A stretch of DNA of 64,000 nucleotides from Oscillospiraceae bacterium (GCA_017472965.1 JAFUNR010000036.1:1-64000), one strand, 5' to 3'; shown: positions 25,658 through 34,351, counted from the stretch's first letter. Translations and numbers: made by a program. Notes: generated by a model not told the origin, from the letters alone.

Positions 25658-26824
25658 ATGAAGCTGGCCTTTATCACCGGCACGCGGGCCGAATACGGTC
25701 TGCTGCGGCCGCTGATCCGGAAAGCCTTTGCCGATCCCGAACTGGAGTGCCGTCTGCTGGTCACCGGTGCACATCTGCGGCCGGAGTACGGCGAAACCGT
25801 CCGTGAGATCGAAAAGGACGGTATTCCCATTGCCGAGCGTATCGATATTCTGCGGTTCGGTAATTCCCGCGACGGTGTGGTGCAGGCAAGCGGCCTTGCA
25901 CTGCGGCTGTTCGGTGCATGGTTTTCCGCAAATCCGGTGGATGCCTGCGTGGTGCTGGGCGACCGGTACGAGATCTTTGCCTCCGCTTCCGCTGCTGCCA
26001 TGCTGAATATCCCCGTGGTACACATCAGCGGCGGCGATGTCACCTTCGGTGCACAGGATGACTGGTTCCGGCACTGCCTGACCAAGATGTCCGCACTGCA
26101 TTTTCCGTATTGCGAAGCCTACCGTCAGCGGCTGCTGCGGCTGGGCGAACAGCCGGAGCGTGTCTTTAATGTGGGCGCACTGGGATCTGAAAATATCCGC
26201 TGTGTTCCGCTGCTGGAGCAGCCGGCGCTTTCGGAAAAATTCGGCTTTGATTTTGCAAAGCCTTACTGTCTTGTCACCTTCCACCCCGAGACCATGGCAG
26301 AGGAAAGCCCCGTCAGTCAGCTGGCTGCTCTGCTTGCGGTGATGGAGGAATACCCGGATATGGGCTTTTGCATCACCGGCGCCAATGCGGATGCCGGCGG
26401 CGATGCCATCAATGCCGCCTGGCAAAGCTTCGTAAAAAAGCATCCCCGCGCAAAGCTGTTTGCCAGCATGGGACTGCAGGGGTATCTTTCCGCCATGAAA
26501 TACTGTGCTGCTGTGGTGGGGAATTCCTCCAGCGGCGTGGTGGAAACACCGGAATTCGGCGTGCCCTGTGTCAACATCGGCGACCGTCAGACCGGACGGC
26601 TGCGCACCGCCAATGTGATCGACTGCCGCTGTGAGGCCGATGCTGTCCGCGCCGCGCTGCACAAAGCGCTGACGCCGGAATTTGCCGCCGCGGCCGCACA
26701 GGTGGAAAATCCTTTCTATCAGCCGGATACAAGCGGCAATATGCTGCGCATCATCAAGCAGAGCCACGCAAACGGTCTGCTTGCTTCTCCCAAGCATTTT
26801 TATGACGGCGAGGCAGTGCAGTAA
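25658..26824 (+). CDS. legG: hydrolysing NDP-sugar 2-epimerase (NeuC/LegG family)
   Basis: 388 residues; GT-B-like epimerase fold. FITGTRAEYGLLRPLI opens the protein; VVLGDRYEIFASASAA, HISGGDVTFGAQDDWFRH and GNSSSGVVETPEFGVPCVNIGDRQTGR are diagnostic of the hydrolysing 2-epimerases. It removes the nucleotide from the bis-modified GlcNAc-type sugar and epimerises C2 to give the 6-deoxy-mannosamine form used by LegI. The ATG at 25658 lies 8 bp after the legI stop, so translation is probably coupled. Confidence 0.88.
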   Translation: MKLAFITGTRAEYGLLRPLIRKAFADPELECRLLVTGAHLRPEYGETVREIEKDGIPIAERIDILRFGNSRDGVVQASGLALRLFGAWFSANPVDACVVLGDRYEIFASASAAAMLNIPVVHISGGDVTFGAQDDWFRHCLTKMSALHFPYCEAYRQRLLRLGEQPERVFNVGALGSENIRCVPLLEQPALSEKFGFDFAKPYCLVTFHPETMAEESPVSQLAALLAVMEEYPDMGFCITGANADAGGDAINAAWQSFVKKHPRAKLFASMGLQGYLSAMKYCAAVVGNSSSGVVETPEFGVPCVNIGDRQTGRLRTANVIDCRCEADAVRAALHKALTPEFAAAAAQVENPFYQPDTSGNMLRIIKQSHANGLLASPKHFYDGEAVQ

Positions 26825-26898
26825 TGGCCTTTCCGTACTGTCGGCTTGCAGTGCCGGCTTACAGAACAAATATAAGGAATATAAAGGAGACCGTTGCC

Positions 26899-27870
26899 AT
26901 GAAAGTGATGATCGTTGGTCTGGGCAGTATGGGCAAGCGACGCGCCCGCCTGCTGAAGGGTATCCTGCCGGATGTCTGCCTGCTTGGTGTGGACAGCGCC
27001 CCCGCCCGCCGTACTGAAGCGGAAGCACTGGGCTTTACCACCTTTGAAACGCTGGAAGAGGGCATTGCCGCCGCACCGGATGCGGCCTTTGTCTGCACGG
27101 CGCCCATCTCCCATGCCGGCATCATCCGGCAGCTGCTGAGCAGCAGTATCCCCGTCTTTACCGAGCTGAATCTTATTGATGACGGCTATGACGAGCTGCA
27201 GGCTCTTGCTGCTGAAAAGAATGTGCCGCTGTTCCTTTCCAGTACCATGCTGTGGCGCGGCGAGACCCGCTACATCCGCGATTCCGTGCGGGAATTTGCA
27301 AAGCCCGTCAGTTATATCTATCACATCGGGCAGTATCTGCCCGATTGGCACCCGTGGGAAAACTACAAGAACTTCTTTGTGGGAGATAAGCGCACCAATG
27401 GCTGCCGCGAGATCTTCGGTATCGAGCTGCCCTGGCTGCTGGAGACCTTCGGTGATGCCGAGATCGTCAGTGTGCAGAAGGATAAGCTGACGGAGCTGGA
27501 GATTGATTATCCCGACAGCTGGTTCGTGGCACTGCATCACGCGGGCGGCACCAAGGGCTTCCTTGCCGTAGATGTGGCCTCTCCCAAGGCTGTGCGTAAT
27601 TTTGAGTGCTTCGGCGAGGGGCTGCACCTGTTCTGGGAGGGCAACCCCAAGGCGCTGTACCGCTTTGATAAGGCCACCGGACAGAAGGAACCGGTGGATG
27701 TCTACACCAGCTTTGAGCACGACAGCCGCTACAGCGATAACATCGTGGAAAATGCCTATGTGGATGAGATCTCCGAATTTCTGGATGTGCTGGCCGGCCG
27801 CTGCACTGCGCGTTACAGCTATGCACAGGATCAGAAGTGCATTGACCTGATGAATAAGATCGGGGTGTAA
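26899..27870 (+). CDS. Gfo/Idh/MocA-like protein with altered EKP motif
   Basis: 323 residues. The Rossmann motif GLGSMGKRR is intact at residues 7-15. At the place of the family EKP motif the sequence reads PVFTELNLIDDGYDEL, so the usual catalytic Lys is replaced (ELN). The C-terminal domain keeps the sheet but has its own insert (HIGQYLPDWHPWENYKNFFV). It is soluble. The start follows AAAGGAGA; the open frame upstream is not conserved. Second-to-last oxidoreductase pair member in the nonulosonic operon, next to a Gfo/Idh gene that does have EKP. It may be a reductase with a different proton donor or a binding/regulatory partner. PtmF of C. jejuni belongs to this superfamily. Confidence 0.82.
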   Translation: MKVMIVGLGSMGKRRARLLKGILPDVCLLGVDSAPARRTEAEALGFTTFETLEEGIAAAPDAAFVCTAPISHAGIIRQLLSSSIPVFTELNLIDDGYDELQALAAEKNVPLFLSSTMLWRGETRYIRDSVREFAKPVSYIYHIGQYLPDWHPWENYKNFFVGDKRTNGCREIFGIELPWLLETFGDAEIVSVQKDKLTELEIDYPDSWFVALHHAGGTKGFLAVDVASPKAVRNFECFGEGLHLFWEGNPKALYRFDKATGQKEPVDVYTSFEHDSRYSDNIVENAYVDEISEFLDVLAGRCTARYSYAQDQKCIDLMNKIGV

Positions 27871-27873
27871 AGT

Positions 27874-28800
27874 ATGAAAGTACTGTTTGTGGGCGTGGGC
27901 AGTATCGGTACCCGCCATCTGAACAATATCACTGCCGTGTGCAAAGAGCGCGGTATCCCGCTGGAATGTCATGCGCTGCGCCACGGCGCCCGCGCACTGC
28001 CGCCGGAAACCGAGGTGCTGCTGACCCGTCAGTTCACCGAGGCCGCCGCCACCGACCGGGATTACGATGCCGTATTCATCACCAATCCCACCAATCTGCA
28101 CTACGATGCCATTGAATCGCTGCAGGACCACACCGGCTGCTTCTTCATCGAGAAGCCTATTTTTGAGACCTCCCGCCGCAGTCTGGAAACTGCCGGTCTT
28201 GTGGGCAAAAAGGCGTATATTGCTGCGCCCATGCGCTGGTGCGGCACCTTCATGAAGCTGCGCGAGCTGGTCAAAAGCCGTGAGGTTTATTCCGCCCGCA
28301 TCATCTGCTCCAGCTATCTGCCGGAATGGCGCAAGGGTGTGGATTACCGCACCGTTTATTCCGCACGGCGCGAGCTTGGCGGCGGTGTCACCATCGACCT
28401 GATCCATGAATGGGATTATATGGTGGAGTTGTTCGGCTTCCCCGAGGAGTGCTTCACTCTGCTGGGAAAGTACAGCAATCTGGAGATCAACAGCGATGAC
28501 CTGAGCGTTGCCATCGCCCGTTACCCCGGTATGCTGGCCGAACTGCATCTGGATTACATCGGCCGCGGCTACCGCCGCAGCATTGAACTGCTGTGTGCCG
28601 ACGGTAACCTGTTCGCTGATTTCGGCGCAGGCACCATCACGCTGGAGGATGGCTCCGTCATCGATTGTGCCGAGCCGGTCAACGATCGTTTCCTGCGGGA
28701 GATGGACTATTTTGTGGAGTATTGTCTGCACGGCGAGGGCGAAAGTCTTAACAGCCCCGAAAAGGCACAGGCCGTGCTGAAGCTGGCACTGAAAGAGTGA
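27874..28800 (+). CDS. Gfo/Idh/MocA family oxidoreductase (possible PtmF)
   Basis: 308 residues. GVGSIGTRH at residues 7-15 is the dinucleotide loop and FFIEKPIFE holds the intact catalytic EKP. The C-terminal domain has GGGVTIDLIHEWDYM with the conserved His. It begins 3 bp after the previous oxidoreductase, so the two are translated together. In C. jejuni the Gfo/Idh protein PtmF and the SDR PtmA act early in GDP-glucosamine supply. An equivalent pair here would be this gene and the SDR at 31709-32434. That assignment rests on context only. Confidence 0.85.
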   Translation: MKVLFVGVGSIGTRHLNNITAVCKERGIPLECHALRHGARALPPETEVLLTRQFTEAAATDRDYDAVFITNPTNLHYDAIESLQDHTGCFFIEKPIFETSRRSLETAGLVGKKAYIAAPMRWCGTFMKLRELVKSREVYSARIICSSYLPEWRKGVDYRTVYSARRELGGGVTIDLIHEWDYMVELFGFPEECFTLLGKYSNLEINSDDLSVAIARYPGMLAELHLDYIGRGYRRSIELLCADGNLFADFGAGTITLEDGSVIDCAEPVNDRFLREMDYFVEYCLHGEGESLNSPEKAQAVLKLALKE

Positions 28801-28837
28801 GCAGGCAGCTGCATCATAAATACAGAGGAGAACGACC

Positions 28838-29605
28838 ATGAAACGAGTGCTTATCACAGTCTGCGGCCGTGCCGGAAGCAAGGGCTTCCGCAATAAAAAT
28901 CTGAAGGATTTCTGCGGAAAGCCGCTGGTATATTACACCTTGTCTGCCGCAGAGATGTTCAAATGCCAGCGCCCCGATCTGACGGTGGATGTCTGCCTGA
29001 ACACCGATTCCCCCGAACTGATCGCACTGGTGCTGAAGGGCTATCCCGAAGTGGAGGTCATCGAGCGCCCCGAAGAGCTGGGCGGGGATACCGTGCCCAA
29101 GATGGCGGTATTCCAGCATTCCCTGCGCACCATGGAGGAGCGCAAGGGCTATGCCTACGATTTCCACATCGATATGGATATCACCAGTCCGCTGCGCCAG
29201 AAGCAGGATCTGATGCAGGCTGTGGCCATGTTTGAAAGTGAGCCCGGTCTGGATCTGGTCATGGCTGCCGTGCCCTCCCGCCGCAATCCCTTCTTCAATA
29301 TGGGAATGAAAAACGCCGAGGGCTATGCCTGCCGTATCATCGAGAACTCCAACACCGCCCGTCAGCAGGCGCCTGCCTGTTACGATGTCAATGCCTCGCT
29401 GTATGTGTTTGCCCGCAGCTTCCTGATGAGCAATGCCTCCAGCGACCTGTGGAAGGGCAAGGTGCGCTTCTACGAAATGTTTGATACCGGCATTCTGGAT
29501 ATCGACAGCGAGGAGGACTACCTGCTGCTGGAAAGCATCGCCTCCCATCTGTATGCCAGCATGCCCACCTTTGCCGCCATGCAGGAGAATATCCGCGAGG
29601 TGTGA
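28838..29605 (+). CDS. legF: CMP-nonulosonic acid cytidylyltransferase (LegF/NeuA family)
   Basis: 255 residues. The CTP-binding loop is VCGRAGSKGFRNKNL at residues 8-22 (family pattern R-x-G-S-K-G). DIDMDITSPLRQKQDL gives the metal/sugar-binding Asp region, and FDTGILDIDSEEDY closes the domain. It activates the nine-carbon acid as the CMP-sugar for glycosyltransfer. The ATG follows a GAGGAGA site 12 nt upstream. It is the last pathway enzyme before an FkbH-ACP module. No glycosyltransferase or flagellin follows, so the acceptor is encoded elsewhere. Confidence 0.88.
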   Translation: MKRVLITVCGRAGSKGFRNKNLKDFCGKPLVYYTLSAAEMFKCQRPDLTVDVCLNTDSPELIALVLKGYPEVEVIERPEELGGDTVPKMAVFQHSLRTMEERKGYAYDFHIDMDITSPLRQKQDLMQAVAMFESEPGLDLVMAAVPSRRNPFFNMGMKNAEGYACRIIENSNTARQQAPACYDVNASLYVFARSFLMSNASSDLWKGKVRFYEMFDTGILDIDSEEDYLLLESIASHLYASMPTFAAMQENIREV

Positions 29606-29637
29606 ACTGTTAATCCAAACCCAAAAGGAGAGTGCCC

Positions 29638-31419
29638 ATGAGCTGCTTTGATTACCCGGTGGATTCTCAGACGATTCTTTTGAAAAAGCGTGCCCTGCGC
29701 AAGGAGCTTCTGCAAAAGGAAGGACTGGTAGATAAAAAGATCGCTATCCTCAGTGGCTCCACCGTTGGTCAGATTCGTCCTGTACTGGAACTGTTTTTGC
29801 TGCACCACGGCATCCGTCCCACCTTCTGGGAAGGCGGCTACCATCTTTACTATGAAGATATCGTCTTTGGCAATGAAGAACTGAAAGCCTTTGCACCGGA
29901 TCTCATCTATATCCACACCTCTAACCGCAATCTGGAGAATCGGCCATCCGTCTACGATTCCGATGAAGCCGCTGCGGCAAAGCTGAGTGCCGAGTGCGCC
30001 CGCTGGCAGGGGTTGTGGGATGCGGCACTGGCCAATTTCCACTGTCCTGTGGTACAGAATAACTTTGAACTTCCCACGCTGCGTGTCATGGGCAATGCCG
30101 ATGCCGTGATGGCACAGGGACAGGTACGCTTTGTCAACGAACTGAACCGCACTGCAGCCGATTACGCTGCTGCGCATACCGGCTTTTATGTGCAGGATAT
30201 CAACTGGCTGGCAAGTGTGCACGGTTTGGATCAGTGGTGTGATGAAAGCAGCTGGTGTCTGTACAAATATGCACTGAATCCCGAATTGATCCCGGAACTG
30301 TGTGCGAATCTTGCCAATATCATCAAATCCGTGTTCGGCCGCAACAAAAAAGCGCTTGCGTTGGATTGTGATAATACCCTGTGGGGCGGCGTCATCGGTG
30401 ATGACGGCGTGCAGGGGATCCATCTGGGGCTGGAGGATGCGGGTGGTATGGCCTATTCCGCATTCCAGAGTTACCTCAAGGAGGTGGCGGGTCTCGGTGT
30501 GCTGCTGAATATCTGCAGCAAGAATGAAGAGCATATTGCCCGTGAAGGCTTTAACCGTGCGGAGTCTGTGCTGAAAAATGAGGATTTCATCGCCTTTATG
30601 GCCAACTGGAACCCGAAAAGTCAGAATCTGCAGGCCATGGCGCAGCAGCTGAACATCGGTCTGACGGATATCGTCTTTGTGGACGACAACCCTGCCGAAC
30701 GGGAGCAGGTGCGCGCTGCGCTGCACGGTATGCCTGTGCCGGAACTCACCGGGCCGGAGGTCTATGCCCGTGCACTGGATCGCAGCGGTTATTTCGAGGT
30801 GACGACCTTCTCCAAGGATGATCGCGGCCGCAACCAGATGTATAAGGAAAATGTGCAGCGTGCTGCCGCACAGCAGCAGTTTGCCGATTATTCCGATTAT
30901 CTGCGCAGCCTGGAGATGACCGCACAGATCACTCCTTTCGCGCCGGAATTTCTGGCGCGCACCACCCAGCTGATCAACAAAACCAACCAGTTCAATCTGA
31001 CGACCCGCCGTTATACGGAGGATGAAGTCCGCGCCTGCATGGAGGATGAAAACTGTGTCACGCTGTGCGGCCGCCTGCAGGATAAATTCGGCGACAACGG
31101 TCTGGTCAGTGTGATCATCGGTCGCAAGATCGGTGATGCGCTGGAGGTGGAACTGTGGATTATGAGCTGCCGTGTGTTCAAGCGTGATCTGGAACTTGCC
31201 ATGTTTGATGCTCTGGCTGCCGCTGCCGCAAAGCTGGGCTGCAGCCGTATCACCGGCAGCTGGCTTCGCACCGCGAAAAATGCACTGGTGCGGGATTTCT
31301 ATCCTTCCCTCGGCTTTGAAGTTACACAGGACGGTGAAAACGAGAGATATTTTGCTCTGAATATCGAGCAGCTGCCCGAAGAAAAGAATAAGGTCATTGC
31401 TGTGCAGCCGAACCAATAA
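29638..31419 (+). CDS. FkbH-like HAD-IIIC/GNAT protein (acyl-ACP forming)
   Basis: 593 residues in three parts. Residues 1-220 are an SGNH-like N-terminal region of FkbH-type proteins. The HAD domain follows, with LDCDNTLWGG (Asp243, Asp245), ICSKNE, and VDDNPAER as motif IV. The C-terminal part (from about 430) contains the NQFNLTTRRYTEDEV segment and a GNAT-like fold. FkbH-type enzymes of polyketide pathways take 1,3-bisphosphoglycerate, dephosphorylate it and load D-glyceryl onto an ACP thiol; a stand-alone ACP gene follows here at 28 bp. No polyketide synthase is present. In this operon the likely role is to make an acyl-ACP (glyceryl or similar) that modifies the nonulosonic acid or its precursor. 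Confidence 0.87.
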   Translation: MSCFDYPVDSQTILLKKRALRKELLQKEGLVDKKIAILSGSTVGQIRPVLELFLLHHGIRPTFWEGGYHLYYEDIVFGNEELKAFAPDLIYIHTSNRNLENRPSVYDSDEAAAAKLSAECARWQGLWDAALANFHCPVVQNNFELPTLRVMGNADAVMAQGQVRFVNELNRTAADYAAAHTGFYVQDINWLASVHGLDQWCDESSWCLYKYALNPELIPELCANLANIIKSVFGRNKKALALDCDNTLWGGVIGDDGVQGIHLGLEDAGGMAYSAFQSYLKEVAGLGVLLNICSKNEEHIAREGFNRAESVLKNEDFIAFMANWNPKSQNLQAMAQQLNIGLTDIVFVDDNPAEREQVRAALHGMPVPELTGPEVYARALDRSGYFEVTTFSKDDRGRNQMYKENVQRAAAQQQFADYSDYLRSLEMTAQITPFAPEFLARTTQLINKTNQFNLTTRRYTEDEVRACMEDENCVTLCGRLQDKFGDNGLVSVIIGRKIGDALEVELWIMSCRVFKRDLELAMFDALAAAAAKLGCSRITGSWLRTAKNALVRDFYPSLGFEVTQDGENERYFALNIEQLPEEKNKVIAVQPNQ

Positions 31420-31447
31420 ATAAAAAACCATAAAAGGAGAATATAAC

Positions 31448-31690
31448 ATGACTGCAGAACAGGTTCTGAAAGAACTGGAAGAGATCTTTCGCGACAACTT
31501 TGACGATGACGATATCGTTCTGACCCGAGAGACCACGGCTGACGATATCGAAGACTGGGACAGCCTTGAGCAGATCAACCTGCTGACAACCATCGGCAAG
31601 AAATACGGTATCAAGTTCAGTATCGATGATGTCAGCAGCCTTGCCAATGTGGGTGATATGGTGGATCTGGTGCTGCGTCTGAAGGCGTAA
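31448..31690 (+). CDS. stand-alone acyl carrier protein
   Basis: 80 residues; acidic four-helix carrier protein. The phosphopantetheine site is DWDSLEQ with Ser39. Helix II (LEQINLLTTIGKKYG) and the following DDVSSLANVGDMVDL are typical. It is not the fatty-acid AcpP, which usually sits with fab genes. Its place directly behind the FkbH gene, with a good AAAGGAG site, indicates a dedicated partner that holds the acyl group made by FkbH. A phosphopantetheinyl transferase is needed but is not in the window. Confidence 0.92.
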   Translation: MTAEQVLKELEEIFRDNFDDDDIVLTRETTADDIEDWDSLEQINLLTTIGKKYGIKFSIDDVSSLANVGDMVDLVLRLKA

Positions 31691-31708
31691 GCGAAGGAGA
31701 ACACCACC

Positions 31709-32434
31709 ATGGCCAGAACCATTCTTATTGTTGGCGGTACCGGCGATCTGGGTCTTGCACTGGCGCAGGCAATGTATGCTGCGGGCGATACTCTGATTTT
31801 GCAGGGAATCGGTGACCTTTCGACAGCACAGGCGTTTGCGGCGAGGTGCCCCGGTACTCATGTGCTGGCATGTGACCTCACCGATGAAGCTGCCGTTGCC
31901 GCATTTATCGAACAGGTAAAAGCCATTGGCATGCCGGATCATCTGGTGCATCTGCCGGCATTGCCTGTGGTCAATGCCAAATTCAAGAATTTCGACGAAG
32001 AGCGCTTTGAACGGGATTTCGCTGTTCAGGTGCGCAGTGCGCTGCGTATCTGCAAGGCGTTTGTCCCCGTTATGGCAAAGGCGAAATACGGTCGGGTGCT
32101 GTTTGTGCTCACCAGCTACATCATGGGCGTGCCGCCGAAAAATGTCACCGCCTATGTCACCTCCAAGGGTGCGCTGGAGGCTATGGCCCGCAGTCTTGCG
32201 ATCGAATATGCTGCAAATGGCGTCACTGTCAACTGTGTGGCGCCCAGCATGATCGAGACCGGCTTCCTTGCTGATACCAGCAGTCTGATCGTGGAAGCGG
32301 CTGCCAAAGCGAACCCCATGGGCCGCAATGCCACCGTAGCAGATGTGGTGCCCGCCATGTGCTTCCTTCTTTCGGAGGAAGCACGCTATATCACCGGTGC
32401 CACTTTGCCCATCACCGGCGGTTCCCAGATGTGA
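31709..32434 (+). CDS. short-chain dehydrogenase/reductase (PtmA- or FabG-like)
   Basis: 241 residues; classical SDR. GGTGDLGLALA at residues 8-18 is the NAD(P) loop; the catalytic Ser is in LTSYIMG and the YVTSK motif supplies Tyr and Lys. The C-terminus ends PITGGSQM, as in FabG-type proteins. It starts 18 bp after the ACP gene. Two readings are possible: PtmA-like work on the glucosamine precursor, as in Campylobacter, or reduction of an ACP-bound keto group made by the FkbH module. Last enzyme gene of the operon before an AraC regulator. Confidence 0.88.
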   Translation: MARTILIVGGTGDLGLALAQAMYAAGDTLILQGIGDLSTAQAFAARCPGTHVLACDLTDEAAVAAFIEQVKAIGMPDHLVHLPALPVVNAKFKNFDEERFERDFAVQVRSALRICKAFVPVMAKAKYGRVLFVLTSYIMGVPPKNVTAYVTSKGALEAMARSLAIEYAANGVTVNCVAPSMIETGFLADTSSLIVEAAAKANPMGRNATVADVVPAMCFLLSEEARYITGATLPITGGSQM

Positions 32435-32469
32435 CCTCTTCGCAAAACCCCTGAAAGGAGGAAGCGTCC

Positions 32470-33366
32470 ATGGATGATTTTGTGCTCAGCGCTTTTTCGG
32501 ATCACCGCTGCGAATACCGGTTTGACCGGGAGAATGTGCGCTTTACTCTGTATCTGGACAGTGGATTGTTCCAGTCCGAGGACTGCAACCAGTATACCAA
32601 CGAGCAGATGCACAGCCATCCGTATTATGAGTGGTTTTTTGTCACCAACGGCAGTATGCGGTTGACCACCGCAGAGCAGTCACTGGTGCTGAAAAAGAAT
32701 GATTTTGTCCTGATCCGTCCGGGTGTGGGGCATTACATCAATTTTCTCTCCGACAATACCACTCGCTACAATCTCAATTTCAACTTCGAAGCCAACGGCC
32801 TGGAAAGTATCGAGGATCTGTATACGCAGCTGCAAACCCGATTGAGCCACAGTTCCTGCATTGCCGGTGCGGGTACGCAGGAACTTGCGGATATCAACCG
32901 CCGTATCTCGCAGCTGTGCGGCACCAACCGCCGCACGATGATCTGCGCCTGCTTTGCCGAGCTGATCACCGCAGTGCAGGATATTTTGAGCGGCGGGGCA
33001 GATAGCTCTGTGGTGGAGGATTTCCTGCGGGATGCAACCGTCGAGCGGCGCGACCGCCTGCACAGGCTGTTTCATTCCTACTATATGTATAATTTCACGG
33101 TGGATCAGGTGGCGGATTGCCTTGGTATCAGCTCGCGTCAGTTGAGCCGCATTATCCGGCAGGAATACGGCTGCACTTATCATGAGCGCATCAGCTATAT
33201 ACGGGCGTGTTCAGCGCGGCAGCTATTGACAAAAACAGATTTTACTGTCGGCGAGATCGCCCGCTGGGTGGGATATTCCTCACAGGCTGCTTTTTATGCC
33301 GCTTTTAAAAAACAGTTTGGCTGTCTGCCCACCGAATACCGGAAGAAATCCCAGAAAAACGGATAA
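32470..33366 (+). CDS. AraC family transcriptional regulator
   Basis: 298 residues. An N-terminal cupin (HSHPYYEWFFVTNGSMRLTT, then NDFVLIRPGVGHYINF) and a C-terminal AraC DNA-binding domain with VADCLGISSRQLSRIIRQEYG and the signature VGEIARWVGYSSQAAFYAAFKKQFG. It starts 35 bp after the SDR with AAAGGAGG, so it is probably transcribed with the nonulosonic operon and could autoregulate it. It could instead serve the carbohydrate genes that follow a terminator downstream. No promoter of its own is evident. Confidence 0.9.
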   Translation: MDDFVLSAFSDHRCEYRFDRENVRFTLYLDSGLFQSEDCNQYTNEQMHSHPYYEWFFVTNGSMRLTTAEQSLVLKKNDFVLIRPGVGHYINFLSDNTTRYNLNFNFEANGLESIEDLYTQLQTRLSHSSCIAGAGTQELADINRRISQLCGTNRRTMICACFAELITAVQDILSGGADSSVVEDFLRDATVERRDRLHRLFHSYYMYNFTVDQVADCLGISSRQLSRIIRQEYGCTYHERISYIRACSARQLLTKTDFTVGEIARWVGYSSQAAFYAAFKKQFGCLPTEYRKKSQKNG

Positions 33367-33368
33367 GA

Positions 33369-33420
33369 GAAAGCTGTGCGCTGCATCTTTTGCAAAACTG
33401 CCGCACAGCTTTCTTTGTTT
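33369..33420 (+). terminator. terminator of the nonulosonic operon
   Basis: A 12-bp stem (33369-33380 with 33402-33413) with a 21-nt loop, followed by a T-rich stretch. Confidence 0.6.
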
Positions 33421-33470
33421 CCGGGGATCGCTTGTTAAATTATAAATTATGCTTTTCCAATCGGCTGTGG

Positions 33471-33494
33471 TATGGTATACTGGCTATGGTATAA
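33471..33494 (+). promoter_or_regulatory. extended -10 promoter with repeated TATGGTATA
   Basis: TGGTATACT (33473-33481) is an extended -10. The 9-bp word TATGGTATA occurs at 33471-33479 and again at 33486-33494 in direct orientation, so a second overlapping -10 or a small operator is possible. Confidence 0.5.
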
Positions 33495-33546
33495 AGTCAT
33501 AGGCTTATTCAACCGAAAAACACAATTCAACAAAGGAGTTTTACTT

Positions 33547-34332
33547 ATGAATTCTCCCGCACAGATCGCCGAAAAATACTCTGCCATCGCCGAAAAAAAG
33601 GTGCAGATGGGCTTTGCAAAAACGCTGGTGCTGGCAATCCTTGCCGGCGCGTTCATTGCGCTGGCCGGCATCGGCTGCACCATTGCGCCTGCCACGGTGG
33701 CCAATCCCTCCGTGGGCAAATTTCTTGGTGCCTGTATTTTCCCCGCCGGCCTTGCCATGGTTGTCATTGCCGGCAGCGAGCTTTTCACCGGCAACAATCT
33801 GCTGGTGCTGCCTCTGCTGGAAGGCCGCATCCGTCTGTGCCGTGTACTGCGTAACTGGGGCATCGTCTATCTGGGCAATCTGATCGGCGCGGTGGCTGTG
33901 GCAGCTATGGCTGCTTATGGCGGCACATTTGCTCTGTTTGATAAAGCGGCGGCTGCTTCCATCGTGTCCATCGGTCAGGCCAAGGTGGGGCTTACTTTCC
34001 TGCAGGCTTTCCTCAAGGGTCTGCTGTGCAATTTCCTTGTGTGCATTGCCGTCTGGATGGCTTTTGCTGCAGAGAATGTTTCCGGCAAGATCCTTGCGGT
34101 GTTCTTCCCCATTATGATGTTCGTGCTGTGTGGCTATGAGCACAGCATCGCCAATATGTATTTCATCCCCGCCGCTATCTTTACCGCTGATTTATACGGC
34201 ATGGATCCCGGCGCACTGAGCTGGGGCAGCTTTTTCCTTAAAAATCTCCTGCCGGTAACACTGGGCAATCTGGTGGGCGGCGGCGTTTGCGTAGCGGGTT
34301 CCTACTGGTTTATCTACGGCAAACGGAAATAA
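33547..34332 (+). CDS. formate/nitrite transporter family channel (FocA/NirC)
   Basis: 261 residues with six membrane helices in the FNT pattern: GFAKTLVLAILAGAFIALAG, LGACIFPAGLAMVVIAGSEL, NLIGAVAVAAMAAY, the GLLCNFLVCIAVWMAF pore segment, FPIMMFVLCGYEHSIANMYF and the last helix near GNLVGGGVC. It is a pentameric inner-membrane channel for formate, nitrite or a related monovalent anion. The GYEHSIANMYF stretch with its central pore His is intact. The ATG at 33547 follows AAAGGAG; the frame upstream is non-coding. In a fermenter with glycyl-radical enzymes, formate exchange is the likely job. Confidence 0.92.
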   Translation: MNSPAQIAEKYSAIAEKKVQMGFAKTLVLAILAGAFIALAGIGCTIAPATVANPSVGKFLGACIFPAGLAMVVIAGSELFTGNNLLVLPLLEGRIRLCRVLRNWGIVYLGNLIGAVAVAAMAAYGGTFALFDKAAAASIVSIGQAKVGLTFLQAFLKGLLCNFLVCIAVWMAFAAENVSGKILAVFFPIMMFVLCGYEHSIANMYFIPAAIFTADLYGMDPGALSWGSFFLKNLLPVTLGNLVGGGVCVAGSYWFIYGKRK

Positions 34333-34351
34333 AAGGATAAGGAGAGAAATC

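Noticed and set aside
21159..29605. Pseudaminic acid or N-acetylneuraminic acid (sialic acid) pathway
   Set aside because: No PseB/PseG/PseH-like gene is seen, and plain NeuAc needs neither LegB/LegC nor a CBS-nucleotidyltransferase. The set fits legionaminic acid best.
29638..31690. Polyketide or nonribosomal peptide cluster
   Set aside because: FkbH and an ACP are present, but no ketosynthase, acyltransferase, condensation or adenylation domain occurs nearby.
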